A DNA stretch of 7,467 nt from an uncultured Collinsella sp. (GCA_902475825.1 CABSBA010000075.1:1-7467), one strand, 5' to 3'; shown: positions 1 through 6,927, counted from the first letter of the stretch. Translations and numbers: made by a program. Notes: a model not told the origin generated them from the sequence alone.

Positions 1-710
1 TTTCGGATCTTCTCCTGAATAGCCTCGGGCTTGCCGGACTCGGCAGCCTGAGCCATGTAGATCTCCTTCTCGTGCTCGACAGTCTCGGCCGGAACCTGAT
101 CGCGGGTAGCGCAGATCGGGGCGACGGCGGCAACCTGAAGGGCAACGTCGTGAGCGAAGGTCTTGAAGGACTCGGCCTGAGCGGTCTCGGCCTTCTCGAA
201 AGCGAACTCGACGAGGACGCCGATCTTACCACCCATGTGGATGTAAGAAGCGAGAGCGCCGTTCTCGACCTTGCGGGCGGAGAAACGAGCGATCTTCATG
301 TTCTCACCCATGATGTGAATCATCTCGGTGAGCTCGGAGGAAACGGTCTCCTCGCCCATCGGCTTCTCGAGCAGAGCGTCGACGTCAGCCGGCTCGGTGG
401 TAGCGACAACCTCGGCGACCTTGGAAGCAAAGCCGGTGAACTTGGCGTTGGAGCCGACGAAGTCGGTCTCGCAGGAGAGCTCGAGCAGAGCGCCGGACTT
501 GCCATCCTCGGAGACAAACGCGGCGACAGCGCCCTCGTTGGTCTCACGGCCAGCCTTCTTGGCAGCCTTGGCGAGGCCGTTCTTGCGCAGAACGTCAACA
601 GCGACGTCCATGTCGCCGTCAGCCTCGACGAGAGCCTTCTTGCACTCCATCATCGGGGAGTCGGTCATCTCGCGGAGCTGCTTGACCATAGCGGCAGTAA
701 TCTGGGCCAT
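1..710 (-). CDS. tsf: Elongation factor Ts (EF-Ts), C-terminus cut by window edge
   Basis: EF-Ts is the cytoplasmic guanine nucleotide exchange factor that releases GDP from EF-Tu. The start is ATG at 710-708, behind an AAAGGAA ribosome binding site with 5-nt spacing. The window shows 236 complete codons; the usual length is about 290, so roughly the last 55-60 residues lie beyond the edge. The N-terminal UBA-like domain (about residues 1-50) contains LREMTDSPMMECKKAL, where most family members have TGAG or TGAP before the MM. The EF-Tu-contacting TDFV motif is at residues 82-85, inside CETDFV. A later dimerisation-domain segment reads DVALQVAAVAP, near residues 188-198. The gene follows rpsB after 45 nt, the standard rpsB-tsf pairing, with no promoter or terminator visible between them, so it is probably cotranscribed from the rpsB promoter. 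Identification is secure. Confidence 0.97.
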   Translation of the reverse strand, partial: MAQITAAMVKQLREMTDSPMMECKKALVEADGDMDVAVDVLRKNGLAKAAKKAGRETNEGAVAAFVSEDGKSGALLELSCETDFVGSNAKFTGFASKVAEVVATTEPADVDALLEKPMGEETVSSELTEMIHIMGENMKIARFSARKVENGALASYIHMGGKIGVLVEFAFEKAETAQAESFKTFAHDVALQVAAVAPICATRDQVPAETVEHEKEIYMAQAAESGKPEAIQEKIR

Positions 711-715
711 TGTGG

Positions 716-722
716 TTCCTTT
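716..722 (-). promoter_or_regulatory. Ribosome binding site of tsf
   Basis: AAAGGAA on the minus strand lies 5 nt before the ATG at 710. It fixes the EF-Ts start at MAQITAAMVK, the expected N-terminus of the family. Confidence 0.85.
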
Positions 723-755
723 CAAAGAGATGAAAAAGACTTAAGTAGGACTGAT

Positions 756-1487
756 TTACTCGGCCTTGGGCTCGGCGGCCATCTCGGCCTCGGAGACCTG
801 CTCCTTGCCGGAGCCAGCGAGGCAGGCGTCGGCCATGAGCTCGCACATAAGGGTGACAGCGGAGATGGCGTCATCGTTGCAGGGGATGCCGTACTCGACC
901 TCGTCGGGATCGGAGTTGGTGTCGATCAGAGCGACGACGGGGATGTTCAGGCGCTGGGCCTCCTTGATGGCGTTCTCCTCGCGCTTGGTGTCGATGACGA
1001 AGAGAGCCTGGGGCAGACCCTTCATGTCGCGGGCGCCACCGAGGTTGGTCTGGAGCTTAGCGAGCTCCTTGCCCAGAACAGCCTGCTCCTTCTTGGGGAG
1101 CACTGCCATGCGGCCGTCCTCGACCATGGCCTCGAGCTCCTCCATGCGGTTGATGCGGGAGCGGATGGTGACGAAGTTGGTCAGCATGCCGCCGAGCCAA
1201 CGCTGGTTGATGTAAGGCATGTTGGCGCGCTCAGCGGCGTTCTTGACGGCCTCCTGAGCCTGCTTCTTGGTGCCGACGAACAGGATGGACTGGCCGTTTG
1301 CTGCCAGATCACGGACAAAGTTATAGGCCTCTTCCAGCTTCTTGACCGTCTTCTGCAGGTCAATGATGTAGATGCCGTTGCGCTCACCGAAGATGAACGG
1401 CTTCATCTTGGGGTTCCAGCGACGGGTCTGATGACCGAAGTGGCAGCCGGCCTCGAGCAGGGTGCGGATATTAATCTTGGTAGCCAT
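756..1487 (-). CDS. rpsB: 30S ribosomal protein S2
   Basis: This 243-residue protein is full length for bacterial S2, which binds late to the back of the 30S head-body junction and helps place S1 and the mRNA. Family signatures are clear: [19 protein letters not shown] (residues 10-28), [24 protein letters not shown], the highly conserved [11 protein letters not shown], and [24 protein letters not shown] towards the C-terminus. The C-terminal tail is short, acidic and alanine-rich. The start ATG at 1487-1485 has an AGGAGG site 6 nt upstream. The gene is first in the rpsB-tsf operon, behind a strong promoter and a structured leader, which suggests S2-dependent autoregulation as known in other bacteria (inference). 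Codon choice is highly biased, typical of a heavily expressed gene; this bias leaves the opposite strand free of stop codons for about 500 codons. Confidence 0.98.
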   Translation of the reverse strand: MATKINIRTLLEAGCHFGHQTRRWNPKMKPFIFGERNGIYIIDLQKTVKKLEEAYNFVRDLAANGQSILFVGTKKQAQEAVKNAAERANMPYINQRWLGGMLTNFVTIRSRINRMEELEAMVEDGRMAVLPKKEQAVLGKELAKLQTNLGGARDMKGLPQALFVIDTKREENAIKEAQRLNIPVVALIDTNSDPDEVEYGIPCNDDAISAVTLMCELMADACLAGSGKEQVSEAEMAAEPKAE

Positions 1488-1622
1488 GTTAAACCTCCTG
1501 TGGTTTGCCTCCGCGCGGGGTCATCCTCCAAAACCAACCCGGACATGTGCTACCAAAGCCCGGGCACCACGGTATGAAGTAGCCGCGCGTGCGTGATAAA
1601 AACCTGTTGCCGTGAAGCAACC
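1488..1622 (-). ncRNA. Structured rpsB 5' leader, candidate S2 autoregulatory element
   Basis: About 134 nt separate the predicted transcription start (near 1622) from the rpsB ATG. Three local pairings can be read on the transcript. First, GTTGC/GCAAC around a 6-nt loop at 1606-1621, followed 3 nt later by five U. Second, CCCGG/CCGGG at 1538-1564 with a 17-nt loop. Third, GGTTT/AAACC at 1502-1535, ending just before the ribosome binding site. A competing GCTAC/GTAGC pairing (1579-1583 with 1549-1553) would exclude the second. Mutually exclusive pairings near a ribosomal protein start fit an autoregulatory leader, but I recognise no named RNA family here. The functional reading is inference. 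Confidence 0.45.
1494..1499 (-). promoter_or_regulatory. Ribosome binding site of rpsB
   Basis: A perfect AGGAGG, 6 nt before the rpsB ATG. It lies only 2 nt downstream of a possible leader hairpin (1502-1535), so pairing in the leader could affect its accessibility. Confidence 0.9.
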
Positions 1623-1628
1623 CGATGA

Positions 1629-1657
1629 ATGATAGCAGGATTGCCTCTTCCTGCCAA
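1629..1657 (-). promoter_or_regulatory. Promoter of rpsB-tsf (sigma-70/SigA type)
   Basis: On the minus strand, the -35 element TTGGCA (1657-1652, five of six consensus bases) is separated by exactly 17 bp from the -10 element TATCAT (1634-1629). A TGC directly before the -10 gives an extended -10 (TGnTATCAT). Transcription would start near 1622. This is the best promoter match in the window, and it lies where the rpsB operon would need one, 49 bp past the end of the recombinase gene. Confidence 0.8.
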
Positions 1658-1705
1658 CCCGCAATCAAAACCACACACCTCGCCGCGGCGCGAAAGGCCC
1701 TTCTC

Positions 1706-2626
1706 CTACTCGCCGCGGGGGTGTGCCTGACTCACGGCACGCTTGAGTCGGTCTGGTGTGAGGTGCGTATAGATCTGCGTTGTGGACAAGCTCGCATGTC
1801 CCAGCAGTTCCTGAACCGAGCGCAGATCCGCACCGCCCTCGAGCAGGTCGGTCGCAAAGGTGTGGCGCATCGCATGCGGGGCGATGTCGGCAGGAATGCC
1901 GGCGAGTGCCGCAAGCATGTGGAACCGCCTCCTAAGCATGGCGGCACTCATGCGGTTACCGCGCGCCGAGATAAACAGCGGATGAACGCCGTTCGCACCA
2001 TCGCCGCGCTTTGCCTGCGCAAGGAGCTGTGGCCTCCCCTCCTCAATATAGCGGCGGGTCGCCTCGAGAGCGCGCCGATAGAGGGGCACGATACGCTCCT
2101 TGCTCCCCTTGCCCCAAAGTCGCAGCGTTCGCTCGGACCAACCAATAGACTCCATGTTGAGTGCCGCGAGCTCCGAGATTCGCGCGCCGGAGGCATAGAG
2201 CAGCTCGAGCATCGCCGCATCGCGCAGCCCCGCAGGCGTCGAGGTGTCAGGGGCCTTGAGCAACGACTCGACTTGCCGGGTCGTCAGCACACCGGGAAGA
2301 TCGCGCGGCAGCTTGGGCGAGGATATCGCCGAGACCGCATCGCCCTCAACGATTCCCTCGGCAGCCATCCACCGATAGAGCGAGCGAATGGCAGACAGAT
2401 GCGCCGCAAGGGTCCGAGCCGCCACCTGGCCACGCGACAGCTCGGCCAAATAGGAACGAACGGTCCGTACGTCGGCGGCGCGTGCGTCGACGTCCTCGCG
2501 TTCGCACCACGCGGCGAAGCGCTCGAGTCGCGAGGCGTAGGCGGTTACCGTATTGGGGGCGAGCCCTTCGACACGTGCAATGTAGGCAATGAACGAGTCA
2601 ACGGCATCGTACAGGTCAAAAGCTAT
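1706..2626 (-). CDS. XerC/XerD-type site-specific tyrosine recombinase, non-canonical start
   Basis: This integrase-superfamily protein probably resolves chromosome dimers at dif. The N-terminal SAM-like core-binding domain is seen at about residues 5-95 (SFIAYIARVEGLAPNTVTAY, then ARTLAAHLSAIRSLYRW). The catalytic domain has the full set, numbered from the ATA: R149 (GARISEL), K173 (GKGSKER), H251 and R254 (HAMRH), H277 (LGH) and Y286 (QIYTH). This is close to E. coli XerD (R148, K172, H244, R247, H270, Y279). No ATG, GTG or TTG occurs in frame before TTG at 2449 (codon 60), which would remove most of the N-terminal domain. The likeliest start is ATA at 2626-2624, overlapping the trmFO stop with GGAGG 9 nt upstream (306 aa). 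CTG at 2614 is the alternative (302 aa). Choosing between XerC and XerD is not possible here; its position after trmFO matches Bacillus xerC (codV). Confidence 0.9.
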   Translation of the reverse strand: MAFDLYDAVDSFIAYIARVEGLAPNTVTAYASRLERFAAWCEREDVDARAADVRTVRSYLAELSRGQVAARTLAAHLSAIRSLYRWMAAEGIVEGDAVSAISSPKLPRDLPGVLTTRQVESLLKAPDTSTPAGLRDAAMLELLYASGARISELAALNMESIGWSERTLRLWGKGSKERIVPLYRRALEATRRYIEEGRPQLLAQAKRGDGANGVHPLFISARGNRMSAAMLRRRFHMLAALAGIPADIAPHAMRHTFATDLLEGGADLRSVQELLGHASLSTTQIYTHLTPDRLKRAVSQAHPRGE

Positions 2627-3960
2627 GACCTCTCGCCTCCAAACAGATCGGAGCGCGTTTCCAGATAGGCATCCAAGGCCTTGAGGGCGCGATCCGCGTA
2701 GGCCTGGTAGCGATCGCGCTTGCTGCGACGCTTGCCGTCCTCGAGCGGCGGTACGAGGCCAAAGTTAACGTGCATGGGCTGGTAGCCCACCGTAGCCGGA
2801 TCGGTCGCATAGCCCACGAGTGCGCCCAGGGCGCCCACACGCGGCAGCTCGACGCCCGCGACACCGATAGCCTCGGCATAGGTATTGAGCGCGGCGAGCA
2901 GACCCGTCGCCACGGCCTCCATGTACCCCTCGGTACCGGTAATCTGGCCGGCAAGACGCACGCTCGTGCCGGGCACGGCAAAGGTGCCATCGAGCACGTG
3001 CGGCGCATCGACAAAGGTGTTACGGTGCATGACGCCGTAGCGGAAGAACTCAGCGTTCTCCAGGCCGGGAACCATATGGAAGACGCGCTTCTGTTCGCCG
3101 AAGGTCAGGTTGGTCTGGAAGCCAACCAGGTTATAGGCGGTCTTCTCCTTGTTCTCGGCGCGCAGCTGAATCGCCGCCCAGGGACGGCGACCGGTGCGCG
3201 GGTCGGTGAGCCCGACGGGCTTCATGGCACCAAAGCGGATGGCATCCTTGCCCGTGCGCGCAACCTCCTCGGCAGGCTGGCAGGCTTGGAACAGGTCCCC
3301 GCCCTCAAAATCCTTGAGCACCACGCGATCGGCCGTGGTGAGCGCCTCGATAAAGGCCTCGTACTCTTCCTTGTTGAGCGGGGCATTGAGATAGTCGCCA
3401 CTCCCCTGCTCCTCATAGCGCGACTGCGAGAACAGCACGCCCATATCGAGCGTCGAGGCATCGACAATCGGGGCGGCCGCGTCAAAGAACGCCAGGGCGT
3501 CACCACCGACAAGCTTCATGACCTCATCGCTCAATGCCGGCGAGCACAAGGGGCCCGCAGCGATAACCACATGACCCTCGGGGATCTGGGTGACCTCACC
3601 ATGGACGACCTCGATATTGGGGCGGGCGGCAACCTCGGCCTCGACGAGCTCGGAAAACTTGACGCGGTCGACCGCCAGGGCGCCGCCAGCGGGAACGGCC
3701 GCGCGATGAGCGCAGTCGAGCAGCACCGAGCCCATGCGCTCGAGCTCGGCCTTCATCAGGCCGGCGGCGGAATCGGGACGGGTCGACTTAAACGAATTGG
3801 AGCAGACGAGCTCCGCCAAGTGATCGGTATGGTGGGCAGGAGAGCTCACCTGCGGGCGCATCTCGCACAGCTTTACGGCAAACCCGCGATCTGCCAGCTG
3901 AATCGCACATTCCGATCCCGCCAGGCCGCCACCGATAACCGTCACCTGATCAAACAGCAT
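2623..3960 (-). CDS. trmFO: TrmFO, folate/FAD-dependent tRNA (uracil-54-C5) methyltransferase
   Basis: TrmFO makes m5U54 in the T-loop of tRNA, using methylenetetrahydrofolate as carbon donor and FADH2 as reductant. At 445 residues the protein is normal length. Near the N-terminus is the FAD-binding dinucleotide fold VIGGGLAGSE (residues 8-17). The strongly conserved CSNSFKS places C53 at the same number as the catalytic C53 of the Bacillus enzyme. FQACQP places C227 at the second family cysteine (C226 in Bacillus). A second FAD motif, LAGQITGTEGYMEAV, is at residues 336-350, and the tail carries the typical NFGLVPPLE. ATG at 3960 is preferred because AAAGG lies 9 nt upstream; a TTG two codons earlier is too close to that site. 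The gene starts 14 bp after dprA ends and runs into the recombinase gene, as in Bacillus dprA-topA-trmFO-xerC but without topA. Confidence 0.96.
   Translation of the reverse strand: MLFDQVTVIGGGLAGSECAIQLADRGFAVKLCEMRPQVSSPAHHTDHLAELVCSNSFKSTRPDSAAGLMKAELERMGSVLLDCAHRAAVPAGGALAVDRVKFSELVEAEVAARPNIEVVHGEVTQIPEGHVVIAAGPLCSPALSDEVMKLVGGDALAFFDAAAPIVDASTLDMGVLFSQSRYEEQGSGDYLNAPLNKEEYEAFIEALTTADRVVLKDFEGGDLFQACQPAEEVARTGKDAIRFGAMKPVGLTDPRTGRRPWAAIQLRAENKEKTAYNLVGFQTNLTFGEQKRVFHMVPGLENAEFFRYGVMHRNTFVDAPHVLDGTFAVPGTSVRLAGQITGTEGYMEAVATGLLAALNTYAEAIGVAGVELPRVGALGALVGYATDPATVGYQPMHVNFGLVPPLEDGKRRSKRDRYQAYADRALKALDAYLETRSDLFGGERS
2636..2640 (-). promoter_or_regulatory. Ribosome binding site inside the trmFO end, for the recombinase gene
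   Basis: GGAGG lies 9 nt before the in-frame ATA at 2626, within the last codons of trmFO. It supports translation starting at or near the trmFO stop rather than at the internal TTG at 2449. Confidence 0.5.
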
Positions 3961-3969
3961 CTGCAAACA

Positions 3970-3974
3970 CCTTT
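3970..3974 (-). promoter_or_regulatory. Ribosome binding site of trmFO
   Basis: AAAGG (within GAAAGGTG) lies in the short dprA-trmFO gap, 9 nt before ATG at 3960. It decides between that ATG and the in-frame TTG at 3966, which would leave only 3 nt of spacing. Confidence 0.7.
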
Positions 3975-4907
3975 CTAATTGACACGCCTCCCATTGTGAC
4001 CGAAGGGCGTCTGGGCGTGAAGCGCAAACTTTGAGGGCGCATACCTTCCATCCATCATGCGCTCGATGAGGCCCTCGAGTTCGAGCGAGCCCAGGAGCTT
4101 GAGCACACCGACGGCATCGAGGGAGACGAGTGTGGCGATGTCTTCGACCTTGAGCGGCGAGGCGATGAGCGCATGCATCACGGTCTGCTGCGTGGGGTCC
4201 AGGTCGGCGATGCCGGGCGCATCGGGACGCGAATAGCGCAGGGTGCCGTATATGCGAGAGATAGCCATCTCGATGGACTCCTCGTCGATAATGCAGCAGG
4301 CGCCGTTGGCAATGAGGTAGTTGGTCCCGCGCGACTCGGGTGACAAAATGGAGCCCGGTACCGCAAGCAGTTCGCGCCCCAGGTCCATGGCGGCCTCCGC
4401 CGTCGAGAACGTGCCCGAGGGCATGCCAGCCTCCGACACGAAGAGCGCCTGCGAAAGGGCGGCGATTACGCGATTGCGCCGCGGAAAGGCGAACTTACGC
4501 GGTCCCATTCCCCACGGCGAAATTGAAACAACCGCGCCGCCCGTATCGAGTGTGCGCGTGATGAGCCCGGCGCTCGAGCGCGGATAGACCACATCGGCGC
4601 CGGTCCCCAGTACCACGACGTGCCTACCCCCGGCGTTGACCGCGGCCCAACCCGAGGCCTGGTCGCAGCCGACCGCACCGCCCGAGACCACCGTCACCCC
4701 CGCTTCCACGGCAACCTTAGCCGCAAGCTCAGCTACGGCAAGACCGTACGGCGAGGCCTTGCGCGCACCGATAATCGAGAGCGCCGGCGTCGAGAGCACC
4801 TCCGGGTCGCCACGGACGAACAACGTCTGCGGCACATCGGAAAGTTCCAGAACAGTAGCGGGAAACAGCCCATCACCGGGATGCAGTTCGTAGCGGACCT
4901 CACCCAT
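3975..4907 (-). CDS. dprA: DprA/Smf-family DNA-processing protein, short N-terminus
   Basis: DprA binds incoming single-stranded DNA and loads RecA in the cytoplasm during transformation. The 310-residue protein has the DprA Rossmann fold at about 28-210. Its blocks are LFVRGD, SIIGARKASPYG (44-55), SGGAVGCDQ (75-83), VVVLGTGADVVYP (97-109), FPRRNRVIAALS (141-152), LLAVPGSILSPESRGTN and LIANGA. A winged-helix C-terminal domain (about 236-292) ends in LKLLGSLELEGLIERMMDGRY. The N-terminal SAM-like domain of many homologues is missing: only about 28 residues precede the fold. The usual SGLARGID block reads SGGAVGCDQ, losing the arginine. The start is ATG at 4907, sharing its A with the comM stop (TGATG). 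GTG at 4910 is also in frame. AGGAGG lies 8 nt from the ATG and 5 nt from the GTG. Family assignment is sure; a real competence role is unproven. Confidence 0.93.
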   Translation of the reverse strand: MGEVRYELHPGDGLFPATVLELSDVPQTLFVRGDPEVLSTPALSIIGARKASPYGLAVAELAAKVAVEAGVTVVSGGAVGCDQASGWAAVNAGGRHVVVLGTGADVVYPRSSAGLITRTLDTGGAVVSISPWGMGPRKFAFPRRNRVIAALSQALFVSEAGMPSGTFSTAEAAMDLGRELLAVPGSILSPESRGTNYLIANGACCIIDEESIEMAISRIYGTLRYSRPDAPGIADLDPTQQTVMHALIASPLKVEDIATLVSLDAVGVLKLLGSLELEGLIERMMDGRYAPSKFALHAQTPFGHNGRRVN

Positions 4908-6430
4908 CACTGATCCCTCCTTCCCTGGTACATCGCCGCCTCGAGCACGTGGTCTTGCGTCACCCGCTCGCTTTCTGCGACATCGGCAATCGTGCGCGCG
5001 ATGCGAACCAGACGCACGATGCCGCGTCCCGTGAGATGCGTGCGCTTCGACAGGCCGAGCACGCACGTTTCCGCCGCCTGATCAAGCGCAAAGGTCGATA
5101 CAACACCATCGATAGAGCGGGGCTCGGCACCCTCAACCTCGGCATCCGCATCATCCATACGGGACTCGCGCCAGGCACGAAAAGCCCGACCGCGGACAAC
5201 GTAGTCGCGCAGCTCGGCCGACGACATGCCCTCGGCGCCCTCGATAATCACCTGCGGATCGGGGCGGGTCACATCGAGCATCAGGTCGATACGGTCGGCC
5301 AAGGGACCGCGCAGCTTGGACCGGTAGCGCTCGACCATCGATGCCGAGCAGCGACACGGAACCTCTCGATCGCCCAAAAAGCCGCAGGGACAGGGATTGC
5401 TCGCCGCAAGCAGCTGAAAGCGCGAGGGAAACGTGAAGGCACCGTCGACGCGTACGATCCTGACATAGCCGCGCTCGATAGGCTGACGAAGCGTCTGCAA
5501 CACACCGGTGGGAAACTCTGCAAGCTCGTCCAAAAAGAGCACGCCGCCATGGGCAAGGCTGATCTCGCCCGGATGCACCGGGCGCCCTCCGCCAATAAGG
5601 CCCGCTGTCGAAATGCTGTGATGAGGGCTTCGAAACGGCCGATGCCCCGCAAGCAGGCCATCGATGTTCTCACCCAAGACCGAATGGATACACAGCGCCT
5701 CCTGCTGATCCTCGACGGAAAGCTCGGGCAAGATACCCGTCATGCGGCGCGCAAGCATGGTCTTGCCCGATCCCGGAGACCCGATCATAAGCAAGCCCAG
5801 CTCCCCTGCCGCCGCAAGCGCTATGCCGCGCTTGGCGACCTCCTGCCCCAACACGTCGGCATAATCGAGCTCGGGCTCAAAGGTGGCCTCGAGCACTTCA
5901 GAATCCAGATAGTGCCGAGCTGCCTCGCCCATACCACGGGCAAGCTGTGACAGATGATCGATAAAACCGCAGTCGACCCCCGCAAGCGGAACATGCTGGT
6001 CGGACCTACCGGCGATAAAAGACAACCCCATGTCGCGAGCCAGCAGCTGAAACGCCACTTCGCCCTTGACGGGAAGCACCGTGCCATCCAAGCCGAGCTC
6101 GCCGGCAATAAGGCAGCGATCGAGATTGTCGCGGGGAATCTGCCCGTCGGCTGCAAGCACCGCAATGGCTATCGGCAGGTCAAAACCGCTACCGGTCTTT
6201 CGGATATCCCCCGGCGCCAAATTGACCGTAATACCCGAGCGCGGGATCTCGAATCCGGCGGAGCGCATCGCGCAGCGAATGCGCCCACGCGACTCCATGA
6301 CCTCCATACTCGGAATGCCGAGCATCTGGATGCCCGGGATGCCGCCCGCAAGCGACACCTCGACCGTGACGGGAATCGCCTCGACGCCACGGATACAGGC
6401 TGCGTGAACGGCAAAAGTTTCGAACGCCAT
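4907..6430 (-). CDS. comM: ComM/YifB family AAA+ ATPase (Mg-chelatase-like)
   Basis: ComM is a hexameric AAA+ branch-migration helicase that extends heteroduplex during natural transformation; older annotations call it a magnesium chelatase-related protein. The 507-residue length is normal for the family. The N-terminal Lon-protease-like domain (about 1-170) contains ITVNLAPGDIRKTGSGFDLP. The AAA+ domain has Walker A GSPGSGKT (217-224, with serine where most members have proline), FRSPHHSIS (266-274), Walker B VLFLDE (297-302) and NPCPCG (345-350). C359 and C361 follow, completing the four-cysteine cluster. The C-terminal Mg-chelatase domain has GIVRLVRIARTIADV. ATG at 6430 matches the family N-terminus and shares its A with the yraN stop. 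GTG at 6433 is also possible. The ribosome binding site is weak (CAGGTG), so translation probably depends on coupling to yraN. It neighbours dprA, as in many actinobacteria. Confidence 0.95.
   Translation of the reverse strand: MAFETFAVHAACIRGVEAIPVTVEVSLAGGIPGIQMLGIPSMEVMESRGRIRCAMRSAGFEIPRSGITVNLAPGDIRKTGSGFDLPIAIAVLAADGQIPRDNLDRCLIAGELGLDGTVLPVKGEVAFQLLARDMGLSFIAGRSDQHVPLAGVDCGFIDHLSQLARGMGEAARHYLDSEVLEATFEPELDYADVLGQEVAKRGIALAAAGELGLLMIGSPGSGKTMLARRMTGILPELSVEDQQEALCIHSVLGENIDGLLAGHRPFRSPHHSISTAGLIGGGRPVHPGEISLAHGGVLFLDELAEFPTGVLQTLRQPIERGYVRIVRVDGAFTFPSRFQLLAASNPCPCGFLGDREVPCRCSASMVERYRSKLRGPLADRIDLMLDVTRPDPQVIIEGAEGMSSAELRDYVVRGRAFRAWRESRMDDADAEVEGAEPRSIDGVVSTFALDQAAETCVLGLSKRTHLTGRGIVRLVRIARTIADVAESERVTQDHVLEAAMYQGRRDQ
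4916..4921 (-). promoter_or_regulatory. Ribosome binding site of dprA
   Basis: A perfect AGGAGG inside the last codons of comM, 8 nt before ATG at 4907 and 5 nt before GTG at 4910. With the TGATG overlap, it shows that dprA is translated right after comM and has no room for a longer N-terminus. Confidence 0.85.
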
Positions 6431-6915
6431 CACGACACCTGCCAATCGAACGCGTTGTACTGGTGCTCGATCTCGGCGATATGCCCGCCGCGAATGGTGA
6501 CGCCCACGGCATCGAAGCGGATCGCCTTGAGCGGATAATGCTCCATGAGGTAACAACTAGCGATACGACGATAGCGCCGCTGCTTTTGGGCGTTCACCGC
6601 TTCCTCGGGAAACACCCGCGTATCGCAATCCAGCGCAACACGCCTGGTCTTGACCTCAGCCATCACCACCACATCGTCGAGCTCATCGAGCAGAACCAGG
6701 TCGGCCTCACCCTCCGAGCAGCGATAGCCTTGTTCCAGCAATGCATAGCCGCGCTCGTTAAAGTAATCGATTGCGATAAGCTCGCCCAGCATGCCGAGCT
6801 CGCGAGGACTGAGTCCCTTGATAAACTCGGGCGTGATCGACCCGCAATCGAGCTCCCCCTCTTCCCAACGCTCCTTGAGCTGCTGCGTCTTACTCAGTTT
6901 GCCTGCGGCACACAT
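6430..6915 (-). CDS. YraN/UPF0102 family protein, restriction-endonuclease-like fold
   Basis: UPF0102 proteins have a PD-(D/E)XK nuclease-like fold and commonly sit between rnhB and comM; their biochemical role is not settled. This 161-residue protein carries the family core from about residue 38. It has GELIAIDYFNERGYALLEQ with E45, GEADLVL with D72, and AEVKTRR with E87 and K89, which together form a complete putative catalytic set. EEAVNAQKQRRYRRIA and IRFDAVGV follow. The first roughly 38 residues are extra relative to the usual protein of about 120 residues. They are charged (QQLKERWEEGELD) and then read FIKGLSPRELG. The start ATG at 6915 has AAAGGAG 5 nt upstream, so the extension is probably real. 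The stop overlaps the comM start (TGATG). Family confidence is high; function is not claimed. Confidence 0.9.
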   Translation of the reverse strand: MCAAGKLSKTQQLKERWEEGELDCGSITPEFIKGLSPRELGMLGELIAIDYFNERGYALLEQGYRCSEGEADLVLLDELDDVVVMAEVKTRRVALDCDTRVFPEEAVNAQKQRRYRRIASCYLMEHYPLKAIRFDAVGVTIRGGHIAEIEHQYNAFDWQVS

Positions 6916-6920
6916 GGGGT

Positions 6921-6927
6921 CTCCTTT
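6921..6927 (-). promoter_or_regulatory. Ribosome binding site of the yraN-family gene
   Basis: AAAGGAG on the minus strand lies 5 nt before ATG at 6915. It supports this start and therefore the N-terminal extension of the protein. Confidence 0.8.

Noticed and set aside
72..1577. A 501-codon open frame on the plus strand, opposite rpsB and tsf
   Set aside because: It is antisense to two certain genes. Its leucine-, glycine- and aspartate-rich translation resembles no family, and its openness follows from the rarity of TTA, CTA and TCA codons in highly expressed GC-rich genes.
1657..1710. Intrinsic terminator after the recombinase gene
   Set aside because: The GC-rich stretch CGCGCCGCGGCG can fold on itself but has no T-tract after it, so readthrough into the rpsB operon cannot be excluded.
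1500..2626. A dif-like recombination site near the Xer gene
   Set aside because: I saw no 28-bp site with two 11-bp half-sites resembling known dif sequences in the flanks of the gene.
2770..3978. A 402-codon plus-strand open frame opposite trmFO, with similar long frames opposite xer (1625-2668), comM (4949-5950) and yraN (6463-7107)
   Set aside because: All are antisense shadows of clearly conserved genes. They have no recognisable motifs or convincing ribosome binding sites.
4908..5066. Upstream extension of dprA to 5066, which might supply the missing N-terminal domain
   Set aside because: The extra segment is arginine-rich out-of-frame comM sequence and does not resemble a SAM-like domain. 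The AGGAGG at 4916-4921 points to the start at 4907 or 4910.
6434..6556. Upstream extension of comM to 6556
   Set aside because: The added residues are out-of-frame yraN sequence. The family N-terminus begins at MAFETFAVHAACIRGVEA, from ATG at 6430.
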